Assembly: GCF_051014445.1 (NCBI RefSeq)
Contig: NC_135137.1
Coordinates: 34,225,501-34,289,500, forward strand
Direction: 5' to 3'
Source of the DNA: Colletes latitarsis
Taxonomy: Eukaryota > Arthropoda > Insecta > Hymenoptera > Colletidae
DNA length: 64,000 nucleotides
Shown: one piece after another, positions 24,323 to 36,800 of the stretch
Layout of the letters: every line of letters starts with the position of its first letter
Position numbering within the stretch: the first letter of the stretch is position 1
The notes under the pieces: model-generated
Told to the model about the DNA's origin: nothing
Database searches by the model: none
The model's input: the letters and a program-made list of their open reading frames with translations, nothing else
Position numbers and translations under genes: made by a program

Positions 24323-27179
24323 AAAAGCTGCGTATATATTGAAATCCTATTTGTGTGGGAAGTTTCATGAAAATCGAGAGAGCGTATTAAGCGGGGCGTC
24401 TGTGCTGGAGGAAGTTTCGCAGTCTCGCGGGTACCCGGTTACCGGTTAATCGTCCGTCGAGAGACTTAAACAACGCGCAGTGCGAACTATCCGACCAGCC
24501 AGAAGTTAGTATTAATAATTACCAATTATCTGGTACCGAAGGCGGTAATTGGTAACCGAGGGAAGTAAGCGGCCAGTTTTCGGGGCGACATTAGCGACCG
24601 TGGTTCGAAACGATACGCTTATTAAAGTATAATTTGCAGGCGGTACTGGGGCGCGTGTACCACTCTTTCCCGGCGCGGCGAAATTTCGTTCAATTATCGT
24701 TTCGTTTAATAAAAGTCGCGGTACCGGAGGAGACCGCGAGACGGGGAACATCGGCACAATTTCGTGGCGCGAGACGACACGTTCGCGCGAATAAGGGTCG
24801 CAATTATCGAAACTCCAAACGAGAGTTGGCTAAACGCTGTGCTTTTAATGAAACTTTAAGGGGATACTTGCTGGCTTAATTGCGGAATCGTTCGGCAAAC
24901 TCCGATTCCCTTCTCTTATCGATTCCGTTATTGATCCTACGCTTTCGTCGCTACGTTATCCTGATCATCCCGATTACGGCAGGAAACGGTACACTGCACT
25001 GTGTTATACAATTACACTTCGCTAACTTTTAAGGCAGCCATTCAAACATCCAATTACGTCGTTGATAAACACTTGTACTTGCACGAGCAGAACCTTTCCT
25101 GCCACTAGTTTAACTTTTATATCTTACAGCTGTTAGGTGTATTTATTGATCAATTCACTGCAATTTGACCACACGTGAAATAAGTACATTTCTGTCTTTG
25201 CTTCTACCAACAGTAACTGTACATTTATCAAAAACAATTATTTTTGCTGAAAATAGTTACCGAAGCTACAAACATTTTGTTATTTAAATTCGAGCAATCT
25301 CTTAGATACTTATTTACAGAAACAGAAATAGAAAATTTGATATATGTATAAGAATTTACAAGTCTAAACACCGTAAGAAATTATCGAATAAGAAACAGTA
25401 TGCACGGAGTTTGATACGGATAAAATATTTAATTTCTAGTCATCCGGCAGGAAATCGTTAATTCCCCGGCCAATTTCGCGATCAAAATTTAGCAAACCGC
25501 GCGTAATCTCATGGGGTGGAAACGCATTCGTAACGAAGGATCCAGGAAGTGGTACGAGCACAGCGATGACGCATGTTTCTCACCCTCCGTCGAATTCCGG
25601 TGTTATTCGTGCTCCTTCGCGGCGAGTGTTATTCGAAAACGTTTTCAAGACGTGCTCGGGGCTTTGTTTAAGACCGGTATTATTGCTACGGAAATTAGAG
25701 TTCGACGAAAGAAGTTATTGGTTCCCCACGAGCAGAGATATCAGACGAAAGGCGAGAATCGACGAATCCCACGGTCGACGGTTCGCTTTGCTGGTTTATC
25801 GCCCTGTTTATGACACGCTCCTTTCGCGATCAAAGACAAGAAACGTTTCTCCCCGTGGTCGTGCATCTGCACGCTGTTTTTCAGACGATTTCAAACGGCC
25901 CCCGTCGAATAGATCAGGAATTGCGCATACTCACGGAGCGAACATTGACTTTCATCGACCGCGGTTGCAAGAAATTGTCGCGACTGTGCTCGCTTTGCTA
26001 CAATAATTAGTTCTGCTTCTTTTTCTCGATATTATAATCAAATACAAGAGTAAAAATTCCCTTTGGCGAATGAAACATTCATCGCTTCGAGAAACCGAGC
26101 CAGTTATTTAGTGGGAAATGTTTTAAACGTAGTAAAAATATCGCAACCCACATTTTCGTAGCCTACTTTACACAGCACGAACCACCGCCGCGTATTTCAG
26201 CTCCAATATTAACCAAAATCACGGAGTTATAAATTCGAGCACGTAAACGCGAACATCGACATAATATTCCAGAGAAAACGCGCACGCTTAGGTCTTTGAA
26301 ACACGATCGTTAATTAAAGGTTGACTCCCGTTGATATTTATCCCAGCTGTGCTCCGTGTTTATTTGTATCAACGTGTCTGTAACATTCCCGGCCGCGATA
26401 TCTCTTTAACGCGTTTAACGAGCGCGTCGCGCGCGAAACTACACCGAGTTAACCGAAAAACAGATTGACATGTGCGTACGCAATTAAAAGTTTTCCCACG
26501 TTCCGCGAAAGTATTTTGCTCGTTCGCGCGTCCCTCGCGATTTCATGACAAATAAATCCCTCGCGCGCGCTCTTTGCAAACTATTTCTCGCGCCTCGATA
26601 GACAAACCGTCGCGTTCGACGGAAATTTTGAGACCGTCTTTGTTCGAACGAAAAACATTCGAATTTCTATTTAGCGTCGCCACCCCCCGCCCGTCCGCTT
26701 CCAATTAGCGCGTTTAACGTCGTTGCTAATTAACGTTTCGACTCCCATTCCGAAACAGTCTCTTCTCCCGGTTGGACAAAGTCGCTGGAGGCTTGGCGCG
26801 TCGAATTTAATTCTGCAAAGCGTTCTCCCTGTCGGTTTCAAAGCTCGACTGTGTTTTCTGATGCTGAGCAGGAAGAAGAATAACGAGAAGAAGGAGCGCG
26901 CGAAATAGGGAAGTCACGATGACCGTGGGAAACAAAGATAGAAGAGAAGCTCGCGAGAATGCAGCTGGATCGGCTGGGGGAGGTTCCCTGCGTGATTAAA
27001 CGCGTGTTAAAACCCCATACCGTCCTTCTGGGACGTTATACGCATTCAGAAGGTTGCATCGCGTCCTGCACGACGCGATTCCCCTCGTGAGCAGTCGCTG
27101 TGCAAATCCCGGGTGATCCTCTCGTCACCAAGGTGTCTAGGTCCGCGTAGTAGCTTAGCCCCGTTACGCGTCAGACACG
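24323..27179. other. Unassigned region
   Basis: A 10-bp perfect inverted repeat (ttaccaatta / taattggtaa, arms 24519-24528 and 24546-24555, 17-base loop) is the only local structure seen. Open frames at 25511-26006 overlap in two plus frames and show no motif. An AT-rich, CpG-poor patch spans about 25080-25440. Around 26310-26420 there are a CAGCTG E-box and a forkhead-like tgtttatttg. Confidence 0.45.
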
Positions 27180-27740
27180 TAAAATCCACGATTTCTTCTT
27201 CTTCTGGTTTTCTTTTATGTTGCATCGACATCTGGGTCATTAGCGACGTTTAACTGCTTCTCACATGTGTATCGTTAAATTTTGTGCCATAGATTTGACT
27301 CGCTCACGAATTTCAAGGTGTCCCTTATATGGTCCTTGGATGTAAGGGTGCCATAAACCTGTCCTTGCTGGTTGAATTCTTTGCATTCGTGCAGAATGTG
27401 GTTTGTTACTGATGTGTTTCCACAGAAACTGCAATTTGGTGGGTCTCTTTTATGAAGGATGTAGGCGTGTGTTATTTTTGTATGGCCACTTCTCAATCTG
27501 GACATTATAGTTTTTTCTTTATTGGTAGTGAAACCAATATGGTGTTTACTGCCACGAAGAAGTCTTGTGTGATGTTGTGTATGTTGGTTATTTTTTATGT
27601 TTTCCATTCTTCTTTTATTGAGTACTTTATGTGGTTTATAAGGTCTTGGATAGGAATTGGAGTATGTGGTTCAGCTTGTAATCCACGATTTCCTTGGATT
27701 TCAATGTCAAAGAATTTAACGAAATTATACTATCGAAGTA
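27180..27740 (-). mobile_element. LINE 3' end remnant (RNase H-type non-LTR retrotransposon)
   Basis: Read on the minus strand, 27275-27607 encodes the carboxyl end of a non-LTR retrotransposon ORF2. It has RLRSGHTKITHAYIL, then the zinc-knuckle-like CSFCGNTSVTNHILHEC. This pair (RLRtGHtrlTH...PPxCxxC...vxHiLxeC) is the hallmark of I/Jockey/R1-like elements downstream of RNase H. The preceding linker IPIQDLINHIKYSIKEEW is present just upstream (27613-27735) but in another frame: a one-base deletion in an A run near 27600 breaks the reading frame. Everything upstream of about 27740 is missing, so the copy is 5'-truncated, as is usual. After the stop a short non-coding tail leads to an agaagaagaag run (27190-27203). 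The segment is CpG-poor compared with its surroundings. It is dead. Confidence 0.8.
27275..27607 (-). pseudogene. LINE ORF2 C-terminal fragment, 110 codons
   Basis: This is the coding part of the LINE remnant. It holds the last ~110 residues with the RLRxGHTKITH motif and a C-x2-C-x9-H-x4-C cluster, ending in LWHKI and a TAA. No reverse transcriptase or RNase H domain remains. The local ATG is internal to the original ORF and is not a true start. Confidence 0.75.
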
Positions 27741-29599
27741 TTTGAACAGAGAGTGGAAGAAGCGAAACTCGAACCGGGTGTAAATTCGCCGCACAACGAT
27801 TCGCTTAATAATAACAGCAAACGGGTATTATAGTCTCTAACAAAGGAAGCCAGCTGGCGAATTCTTCGCGCCGGAATTCCCCCCGTCGATCGAACACATT
27901 GTACTTTTAAAAGGTCAAGTGTTTCTCGATTGACGTGACATTAACAAATAGCTAATTTAACGATTGCTCGACGAGCGTTCGTGTATTATTAGAAGGAAAG
28001 CGACCTTTTCTTCGACAAGGGGACACCGCGGACATAACAATGACGCAATAATAGTCCGGTGCAGTAACGCGCAAAGCGGAAACCGGTTTTAGCCAAGCGT
28101 GCAACTTCGAGAGGCTGCCTCGTCGGTAGTTTGTATTATTTGCCACTGCGGAGTGGCAGTTCTTCTAATTGGACTCGGCTATCTGCGAATCTATATTGCA
28201 TTCCCGGCCCTTCGGCGCTCGGCGTACACGCGAACCTGAACCTAGGCGAAGCCGTGGCTCACGGAAAATCGTGTTTCGACTATCGCCGCCCGCTCGTTTA
28301 ATTCTGTAAAAATAGCGTCGGGACAGCGAGCCCGGAAAACAATATCAGATTAGCGAGCTAAATGGAATACTGGTGCGGACAACAGCGCTGGCGAATCGCT
28401 CCGACGAAGGGACGTTTCATAGCGTTTCCTTGAAACAGCAAAAGCGTAAGGAAATTTTGTGCGTACGCGAGAAGTTGGCTAGCAAAATGAACGTGGTCCC
28501 GATTGGGTGGCTCAGTATACGAACGAAGATATCGTATTCGTCGATTAAAAATAAAAATTTCAATTGGAATATGGAGTAATCAACAAGTGAAAGTTGATCT
28601 ATTAAGGGTGAAATATTTTATATAATAAAAATCATCGGGCAATATTTTCTAGTTACAAAATTATGAGAAATTTTACGAGGTTCATAAAATCGATCGTTTC
28701 ATATTTAACAACCTAATAATTAAAGAAATTGATGGTTCATGTTTCCTTTAATCGCCTAAATAAACTCCGGGCATCTGCCAATTGACCCGTTTCGAGGAAA
28801 ACGCTAATCCAGGACCGATTGTCGCGATCAAAAGTTAATTCGAGCGTGCGATACGATGCGAGGGCCAGTCTGTTCGCCAGTGTCTTCGCATCTCAGGGAC
28901 GTAAACGGTGAAACGCGGCCGTTAAATGCAGCCACCGACGTCCCATTCGACGTGGACGTCGCCTTGGCGATTGCGTCGCGTTATCCGTGGATCAAATGCA
29001 GTTGCCAAGTCGTATCGCTTCTTCAAAACGTCCGTACCCGGCTACCCAATTTCAGGTTGAAATTCCGGGGCTCTAAACAACGCCGATGGCCAATCCACGA
29101 CGATCACCAGGAGTCGATCTGGTCATATCCGAGAGCGTTTCGATGGAGTCGCCGTGGCTCCGTTCGCGAGCAGCTCGTGGGCTATTATTTGAACGGTTAT
29201 TGGTACGATAGCGCGTATCTGCGCATCGTACATCACGAGGCCAACTCTACGGTTGTCACCCTGATTTCGACGTCCTGCCGCGTAACAACCCCCTTCGGCC
29301 ACGATCGTCCACTCTTTCGCTTGCTCTGTCGTTCGGCCTCTGTTCTCCATCGTTCGTGCAACGTACGCCGCGCCCAGTCCCCTCTGGCACGGCTCGCCGC
29401 ATAAATGTATGTTTCCAGGATTTCTGGTTGTCTGCCGACTGAATTATGGAGGCTCGACGACCAACGCCCGGCGACGCCGCGCACACCATCGCCGCCGTCG
29501 TTGCTACTGGCTCGGTCGAGATTGCGGGACACGACGCGGGTGGAAATTGCTGGGGCGACCAGGCTGGGAAAAGGGGCGCGACTAACTCGACGCGCTGTA
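27741..29599. other. Unassigned region with a 182-codon open frame
   Basis: From an ATG at 28856 the plus strand is open to 29404 (182 codons). The product has no motif I recognise, and opposing minus-strand frames are open over the same bases, so composition is the likely cause. An acceptor-like tatgtttccag (ending near 29419) leads a 64-codon frame that stops inside the next transposon at about 29614, which argues against it being an exon. Confidence 0.4.
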
Positions 29600-30553
29600 C
29601 AGGGTGTATCCTAACACGCGGGACCCACTTCAGCGGTGGATTGGGGACACAAAAACACCGCGACGAGTTCGTGTAAACATGGACTACCTTCGACCTTGTT
29701 CCCGAGTTACAGCCATTTTTCTATCCCGACAATTTTTTATCCCGATCTCACCTTCGGTCGCGTAAACTATAGACTATGTAAGTTAATTTATATTTACAAA
29801 TTTATAGTATTTTATAATTTGGTCGTACGTGAAATTTCACCTAAATTGCAATTTTTGTAGGTCCCATTATATAAAATCAATTTTTTGTTTTATTTGCACC
29901 CTTACTTATAAAGAGTGTTCTCAAGTTAAATGGTCAAACTTAAAGCGCGAATCTAAGACCTCCAAACAAGAAAGAATTTTTCTTTGAAAGTTAAATTTAA
30001 GCTCTATCCTCTTTATTTTTTGTAAGCAAAAGTTAAATTTAAGCTGTATCCTCTTTGTATTCGAAACATTGGATGGAGGAAACAAAAGGCTGATCAACAT
30101 TATACGTAACTAGATCATTCTATAAAAATATTCGATAAACCAACAATTATTTGACACAAACATCGAAGCGTTGTTTGTACTTCAAACAAAATCATATCGG
30201 TTACTTAAAAATAAACCAGATATTTCGATGTTATTCGCCCCCATAGCTAACTTCCGAAAATCAATAGGTCTCGAGCAAGGAATTTTCGAGCATCGAAAGA
30301 AAATTATTTTCCGTTTTGGCCATTTAACCCGGAGGCACTCTGTATACGCAATACCCAAGTTTGTATAAACTCGAGAAACACCGTACCGATTTAGATAAAA
30401 CTCAGCTAGATATCATATTCTTCCAATTTGAATATAAAATGTGCATTAAACGAAAAGGCAAACCGAGTCTTTTTCTTTTTATTTCGCCATTGTCGGACGA
30501 AAATCTGGCCAAGCTATAAGACGTAGACCGAAACAACGTTGGAGTACACCCTG
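29600..30553. mobile_element. Second TACAGGGTGT-ended TIR element, 954 bp
   Basis: The outer ends are CAGGGTGTATCC on the left and, reverse-complemented, CAGGGTGTACTCC on the right, each bordered by TA (29598-29599 and 30554-30555). The interior is AT-rich and unrelated to the foldback element at 11.7 kb. It carries a 28-base direct repeat with one mismatch (29987-30014 and 30029-30056). No transposase frame is present. The inverted repeats are short (about 13-14 bp), so the boundary call is less firm than for the 11.7-kb copy. Confidence 0.5.
29987..30056. repeat. Direct repeat, 28 bp, period 42
   Basis: Copies at 29987-30014 and 30029-30056 (aaagttaaatttaagct, then tatcctcttt) differ at one base. 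It is a local duplication inside the TIR element. Confidence 0.8.
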
Positions 30554-30585
30554 TATATCGTGTTTACCCCCACGATTTCTTGCAG

Positions 30586-30813
30586 TCTTGCTGTTTACTC
30601 CACAGTGTCTGCGGCCCGTTGTTCTTTTTGGCACTGTTCCGCGGATTAGTTTCCCGCTTCTACGAGCTACGAGGTTACTGTGTTTCAGGGGGAGATTCTT
30701 TGTTGTTATTAGGCCATCTCGATTTAATGGCGAATGTTTGTAGTAGCGATCTAATGGAAAGCGTTCTCTGCATCCCATGCGAAAACTACGGAAGACGCAG
30801 AGTGTTTGGATAG
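30586..30813 (+). CDS. Candidate acceptor-led open frame, unknown
   Basis: A 3' splice site (cacgatttcttgcag, ending at 30585) directly follows the transposon end and opens a 75-codon frame ending in a TAG at 30811-30813. It is Cys- and Leu-rich. The opposite strand is also open across this interval (30479-30898), ending within the transposon. No family is recognised, and the transposon boundary makes a conserved exon unlikely. Confidence 0.1.
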   Translation, partial: SCCLLHSVCGPLFFLALFRGLVSRFYELRGYCVSGGDSLLLLGHLDLMANVCSSDLMESVLCIPCENYGRRRVFG

Positions 30814-33800
30814 TCGTCGAGCTCATTTTTCTTTGCTTCGAGCCATCGAAGATACTCTCCACCCGTTGATTTATCGGGGACGTTGGCACAAAAAACATTT
30901 TTTCCTATTTAATTATACTATATGGATTGCTTTCCAATTTCTTCCTAAATTTATTAATATATTTTACGTAGTCTTTTACTCCGCAGAAAATCCATTTCGA
31001 ACGCGAATGTATCGCGAAAGAATTTTGTTCCGAGTAATTTGACTTTTACAACCAAACACGTGTAAAATTGACATAAAATGGGAATATTTGTATTGGCAAG
31101 AGAGAACATCGGCAATATACGTGTCCTAAAGGCACCGGGTACGCTAGAACCGGTTCTGGCTATAACTTTGAGTAGATATTCATAATTCAATTTTCAAACG
31201 ATAGAACGCAGCAATATTGTCACAAGGTTACCAAATATCGCGAATCAATATCAGCTTGAATTTTTCAAGCTACCGAATACGGACAGTATATAAAATTAAT
31301 GTCTCTGTAAAAGATTACATTTATCGGTTGCAGGAATTAATTTATTTCGCCAAATTTGGAGACTTCGAAGCAGCGGGGTATCGTTAGAGTAATCTAATCG
31401 ATATTCATCCGCAGTCGTACGCAGCAACGTACACAGAATCGCGCGATAATAGCGATATTATTGGATGCACAAAACCTTCGAGCGTTTCAACGACAAACTG
31501 TAGCCACGAATTTTTGCGAACAAAACGCCTACGACACGATACGCGAATTTCGCGCGACAAATACCAATTCGATCTTATGTTTATATAATTACCGTAGCCA
31601 TTTACAAACAGGGGGACGGCTTGAGCACTGTTTGCTAATTACTAACCGCCGCTCGCTGTTATAATATGTAGACAATAGATACGGCTGCAATTGCGATACA
31701 AGGGAAATCGATACTATTATCCGTCTTTGTTTGCGCGTGGCATTAACGCCCCGCTAACGGTCGGAGCAACTCAATTAAAAGCGCTCGTTTTCGTGGAAAT
31801 ATTTCGTCGTGAAAATGTTGCTTACCGTGGCCAGAGATACGAGAGGGGGAGGGGAAGTAAAAGAAGCAACTTTCCATCGGTGTTTTCCCGCGCACGTCGC
31901 GCAAGATTCGAGGGAGGCGAGTATCAGTTTCAATGTAGTTTGCGATGATGCTAGCTGGTGTCGAATTACGGAGTATAGTGTTTCACCGCGGTACTAATAT
32001 TTCCTCGCGGCCTCGTTGGAAAATTAATTTCGCCGTTCGCGTGATTCCGTCTTCCTTACGACCAGACGTGTATCAACAGCCCCAGAAATTCTGCAAGTTC
32101 CAAGCTCGAGCGTCTCGGAATTCGAGGGTGGTCGCGGAGGGGGATCGTTGGAAGCGCGAACTTTGTGGCCCATTTGGCTCGATCAGACGGCTCGTCAAGA
32201 GGAAACCGGAAATCATCCCAAGATCCGACGCAGTTCCCGCGGGCATTTCGACGCTCGCTATGATAATACAAGCATAAACCCGATGGTTTCATCGGTCGTA
32301 TAACGTCTTCGACGCGTAGGCTGAGAATCGTGTGCGATGAAACTGCGCTGCGCGTGTAGTTATCTCGTCGAGTTTCCTCCTGGACGGATACTTGAATTCC
32401 TCGCTAGTCAGCTGCAGTTGACGGTCGATTAAAGTCCCGCGAACTTGTGCATTGTCGATTGCATCGCCGCGAAACGGACTTTGTTGCGGTTTCGGAACCT
32501 CTGGCCCGTTGCCTCCGGGCCTTTAACTCTCTTCGACGCGAATCATTTTGCTAAAATAACTTTTACGGTACATAATTTGTTTAACTATTGCTTAAAAGTT
32601 TCGTTGCCACGTTGAACGCGTTAAGGAACCGCTGGACACGTGTAAGCGATCTCAATGTAAAACAGGGTTACGGGGGAGTTAAACTGCAATCGTAAGCGAG
32701 TAATCGTTTGTTTAATTGCACGGCCAGCAAGATGGCGAACTAAGTTTAGGAATTGTTTTCGGATGCCGTAAGGACTCCGCCAAAGTTGAGAAGTTTTAAG
32801 GCGCGGTGGCGATAAACTGGACGTTGCTACAATTAGGGCAGGGGATATTTCCTTGCGGTAATCCAGCGAATGCTTTGGAATTGCTCGGCTAGCACAGTTG
32901 TATTCATTGTTTGGTACTCCGAATATCCTACTTCTCGAAATTCGGCGCATTCCGCCAACTAAGCAATCGCGTGATGCCTCGCTTGAAATATAGAAATTGG
33001 GTGAAACTACTCTAGCATGAGAATATACACCGTCTCAAAATCGGCTCTCTGTTCGCGAATAAACAGCGCCAGTCCACTGGTTGTTTTGGTCGTTTGAAAG
33101 AACATTCTCATAAAATCTATATACTTTCTAGTTCTTATGGATCACTGTTAGAGAAAGGATATAAAATAAACGACTCTAGTAATTTAAAAATAAGAAGAGT
33201 GTTCGAATTTTGCGCTTACACCTTATTTGCTACGGTTATGTCAACGATATATTAAAATAGGTAAACGTGCAACAACAGATCCCAACATCGAGATGTTTTA
33301 TCAGCCGAATGAATCAACGGGAGAACGTGGTTTCGCCCTGGTTCAAAATTCGTCGTGCATAGCATCGAAAGCGGAGGACACTTCGTTCTGAGTCGTCGAA
33401 TGGGAAGCGGTAGTCCAAAATGGGCGCCCGCGATCGAACGAGTTATGCCGTTCTCGCTAATGAAACACGAAGAACAAAGGAGACAGCGGAGTGCAATAAC
33501 GAAGGACTGTACACACTTATCGCCGAAGTAGTTGCTGCTTTCTGTCACAACAATTCGTGGAAACCGGGTCGTTGTGAAGGGACGGGATGCTACCGGGACT
33601 ACTGTTTGGAATGATCTCGACACCAGGGCACAAGTGCCTTCTCGAGCGGACTCCGCATCCTTGTTTTCGCAGCATTTCCTGCCATCGGATGAAGAGAAGG
33701 GACTGATTAATCGCGTCGACCATGCCAACTGCGACTGGAAAACACACGGGAACATCGACGTCTCCGTCGGTCCTATTTAAACCGTGTTCCCGTGGCTACT

Positions 33801-36800
33801 GGCCCTTTAAAGTTATCCCAAACGTCATTGACAACGCCGTAAAACGCTAAGTGGAAGGACCTTTTCGAGATCCAGCACTAGAAAATGATTTTGAAGCGAT
33901 TCAATTTGTATTATTTAACATTCGGACTAAATTGCATTCGAGAGACAGGACGATATTTGTACTTGAACGTTCCGAGTCAACGATTCCCAGAGGGGACGCA
34001 AAAGGGAATTTTTAATGTAGAAAAACGTGGATAGCTTCGAAGCTTATATCTCCATGATTTTTAATGTACCACTTATGACGTTTAAACTGAATCAAAGATG
34101 AAGTCCTTTTCGCACAATGTAAATAAAGATGACAGTTTTCGTGCCATGCTTCAAAGAGTTGCATAAATTATTACGAGGGTTAAAGGAAAATAAAAACTTT
34201 ATGACGCTGTGACGATGTCGAAGAATATGTAAATGACCGTGCGTAAATATTTAATGTACGTTCGCTGAAAAATCGAGAGTCCGTCGAACCGTGCAAATTC
34301 CCAGCGTCGGGATCGGTAGACGCGAATAGATCGCGACAAATATACGCGTCCTTTAATAATACACCGTTCCTGACGAGCAACGAAATTACAAAAGAGCCGA
34401 ATGCTAGTGCATCCTTTGAGGACGGTAAGAAGCGTTTCTCGAGCCGTGAATAAATAAACAGTCTTCCGCGGATTAACTGAAGTACCCACTCCTAGGCGTG
34501 CCCGGTTATTCCGACCCTGGAGAGTACTAACGAATTCGCAGTAAACACAGAAAATTGCTGGTAAACCTCTCGAGTGGCGGGATACACTCCGGGACCGGAG
34601 GGGTTCGCGATGAAAAAAATTCCCCGGTTCTGCTTTCGCGACTGTCAGCGAAGCTGCTGGTTTCGCGCCGCGAACCGTAATCGCCGTTATGGCCCATATC
34701 CAAAACGCGCTGAACGGATAAACGACGCTCCTCCGACATTAAATCCCGGAATCTCGAAACGTGAAAGCGATACGACGAGTTCAAAAGAAGCCTCGTTCGG
34801 ATACCCAACGTTTCGAGTGCCTCCTTTCGCGCTGAATCGAAGGATCTCGCGCGTTAAAGAACCCCGGAATGCACGAGTTTCTATTCAAATAATTATTAAA
34901 TTCAAAAGACAGACCCAAGCGATGGAGAACCAAAGAAATTGCAACTAACGCGATAAATATTCCATCGACACGCGGTCGTCGTTAATCCGTATTACGCGAC
35001 TCGCTCGCTTTCTAATATCCATAAATCCAAATTCAATCGGGTTATCGGAACGACCTAATCGCGTTCAATCAGCCGGGAAGCGGCCGCAAGACGGAAGAGA
35101 GAAGGACCGGTGAATCTGATTAGTCGATCAACGAGTACCGAGGACCAGGTCGAAGGTGAATCGTCGAAGACGACGGTTCCGACGAGGGGGCAGGACACGG
35201 GGAACGCGAGACGACAGCCATCGGGAACCGGAGTCAGGGAAACGGACAGGGAAAAGGGAAATCAGCGACGGCCGGATAAAATCGGGGTTGGAAAGAGGAG
35301 GGGTTGGCGGCACGAATGCACGGGGAGCAGGAAGGGGGCGGTAAATGTGGAAATCGGGCTGAATCCCGGGAGGTGCTCCAACCGCAATTCACGTAAATGC
35401 GACTCCAGCTCCGAGGCAGGGGACCTCCAAGATCTTTGTCTCGGAAGCCGATCATCAAACCAGAGATCCGTGAGATTCGACCGTCGATGAGAAATGCCCG
35501 TGCTGCCTGTGCTCGACTCGTCTACTGCAAACCTTGGCTCCCCGGTTCGTCGCGTCTTCCGTTTTCTTCCCGTCAAGTCTCCCGGCGCGCGTAAAACGCG
35601 ACCGCGATCCGGATAAACGCGTTGCTATTTACGAAATCGACCGTCAGTTCGGGGGTAGGGGCTAAGATCGAAGGAGGAGCGCAAAAAGCTTCCGAAATCG
35701 TCGTTTAAGCTCTCGCCATTAAGCAACGACTACCTTTTCCAGTCACCGGGGCAACGCCATTACTTTGCTGCATGGTAATTGCGACGTAAATGTTCGGGAC
35801 AAAACGCGTGCCGGACTAAAAGGACGGACAAAGAGGAGCCGGGGTAAATTAAACCGCACGCGCGAACAATTTACGCCGCGATGCGTACTCGTTGGACGTC
35901 CTTTTCCGCGAAGAAATCGAACGGGTTCCAAGAAAATTCAGTCCTGAGTTCAAGAAGATGGGGAGATCTCTTGATGTTCATGTTCCTTTTCCTCAAATTT
36001 TTCAATTTTACTTTTATTTTACAAGCCTGACGAACTTGATACTAGAGAGCTTTAGATGACAGTATTTTTGTCTGGATTTTAAGGTTTTTAATCGACAGGT
36101 TAATTAAATTTAATAATGTGAACTTGTTTTGTGCTCTAAAGTTACGAAAATAACGTTTTGAATCGAATAATTTTAATAATAAATTTGTTGATCCATGGAC
36201 GGAATGGGGTCCATTACCGCTCTCGTTGGCCGACAGTTATAGCGCGTTTCGAGTCCGTTCTTTTTCCCTTCGCGGTTCGAACGTATCATCCATTTTCTCT
36301 GGTAACGTTGCGCGCGCTTCGAAACCCTATGGCTGAAGCAATTAGACGGCTGGATATCTGGTTTCAGCGGCAGCCACGCGGCCTTGGGGAGAAAACGCTT
36401 TGGCGAAAACGCCACTCGGCGAAAGACGAAACCCCTAACGAAGTGGCGTCTTCGAACGGAAAATTCGACGAGTAACTCTACACTACCTCGCTTCCGATCC
36501 ATTCGTGCACAGCGAAAGATGTAACGAACGGTGTAATAAACGCGTCGAGTAACCGGAAACCGCCTTGCTCGATGGCGAAACAGCACGAACGGCACCGCGA
36601 ACTTCGGTTAAAGAGATAGTATCGCGTTCTCTTCGTTCTATTAATTCCACAAAAAATACAAAGTAGAATTTATTCGTTACCTTTTATTAAAAAATTGATT
36701 CTGGCAAAGTTTAACGTCAGAAATTTCACTGTTAACGATCGAGTATCTATTTTTAAATCAATGAACGTTCACCAGAATCACGAATGAACATTGAAAACGA

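Noticed and set aside
28856..29404. 182-codon plus-strand ORF with an ATG
   Set aside because: Opposite-strand frames are open over the same bases, no domain is visible, and no splice or poly(A) signals frame it. CpG-rich composition explains the lack of stops.
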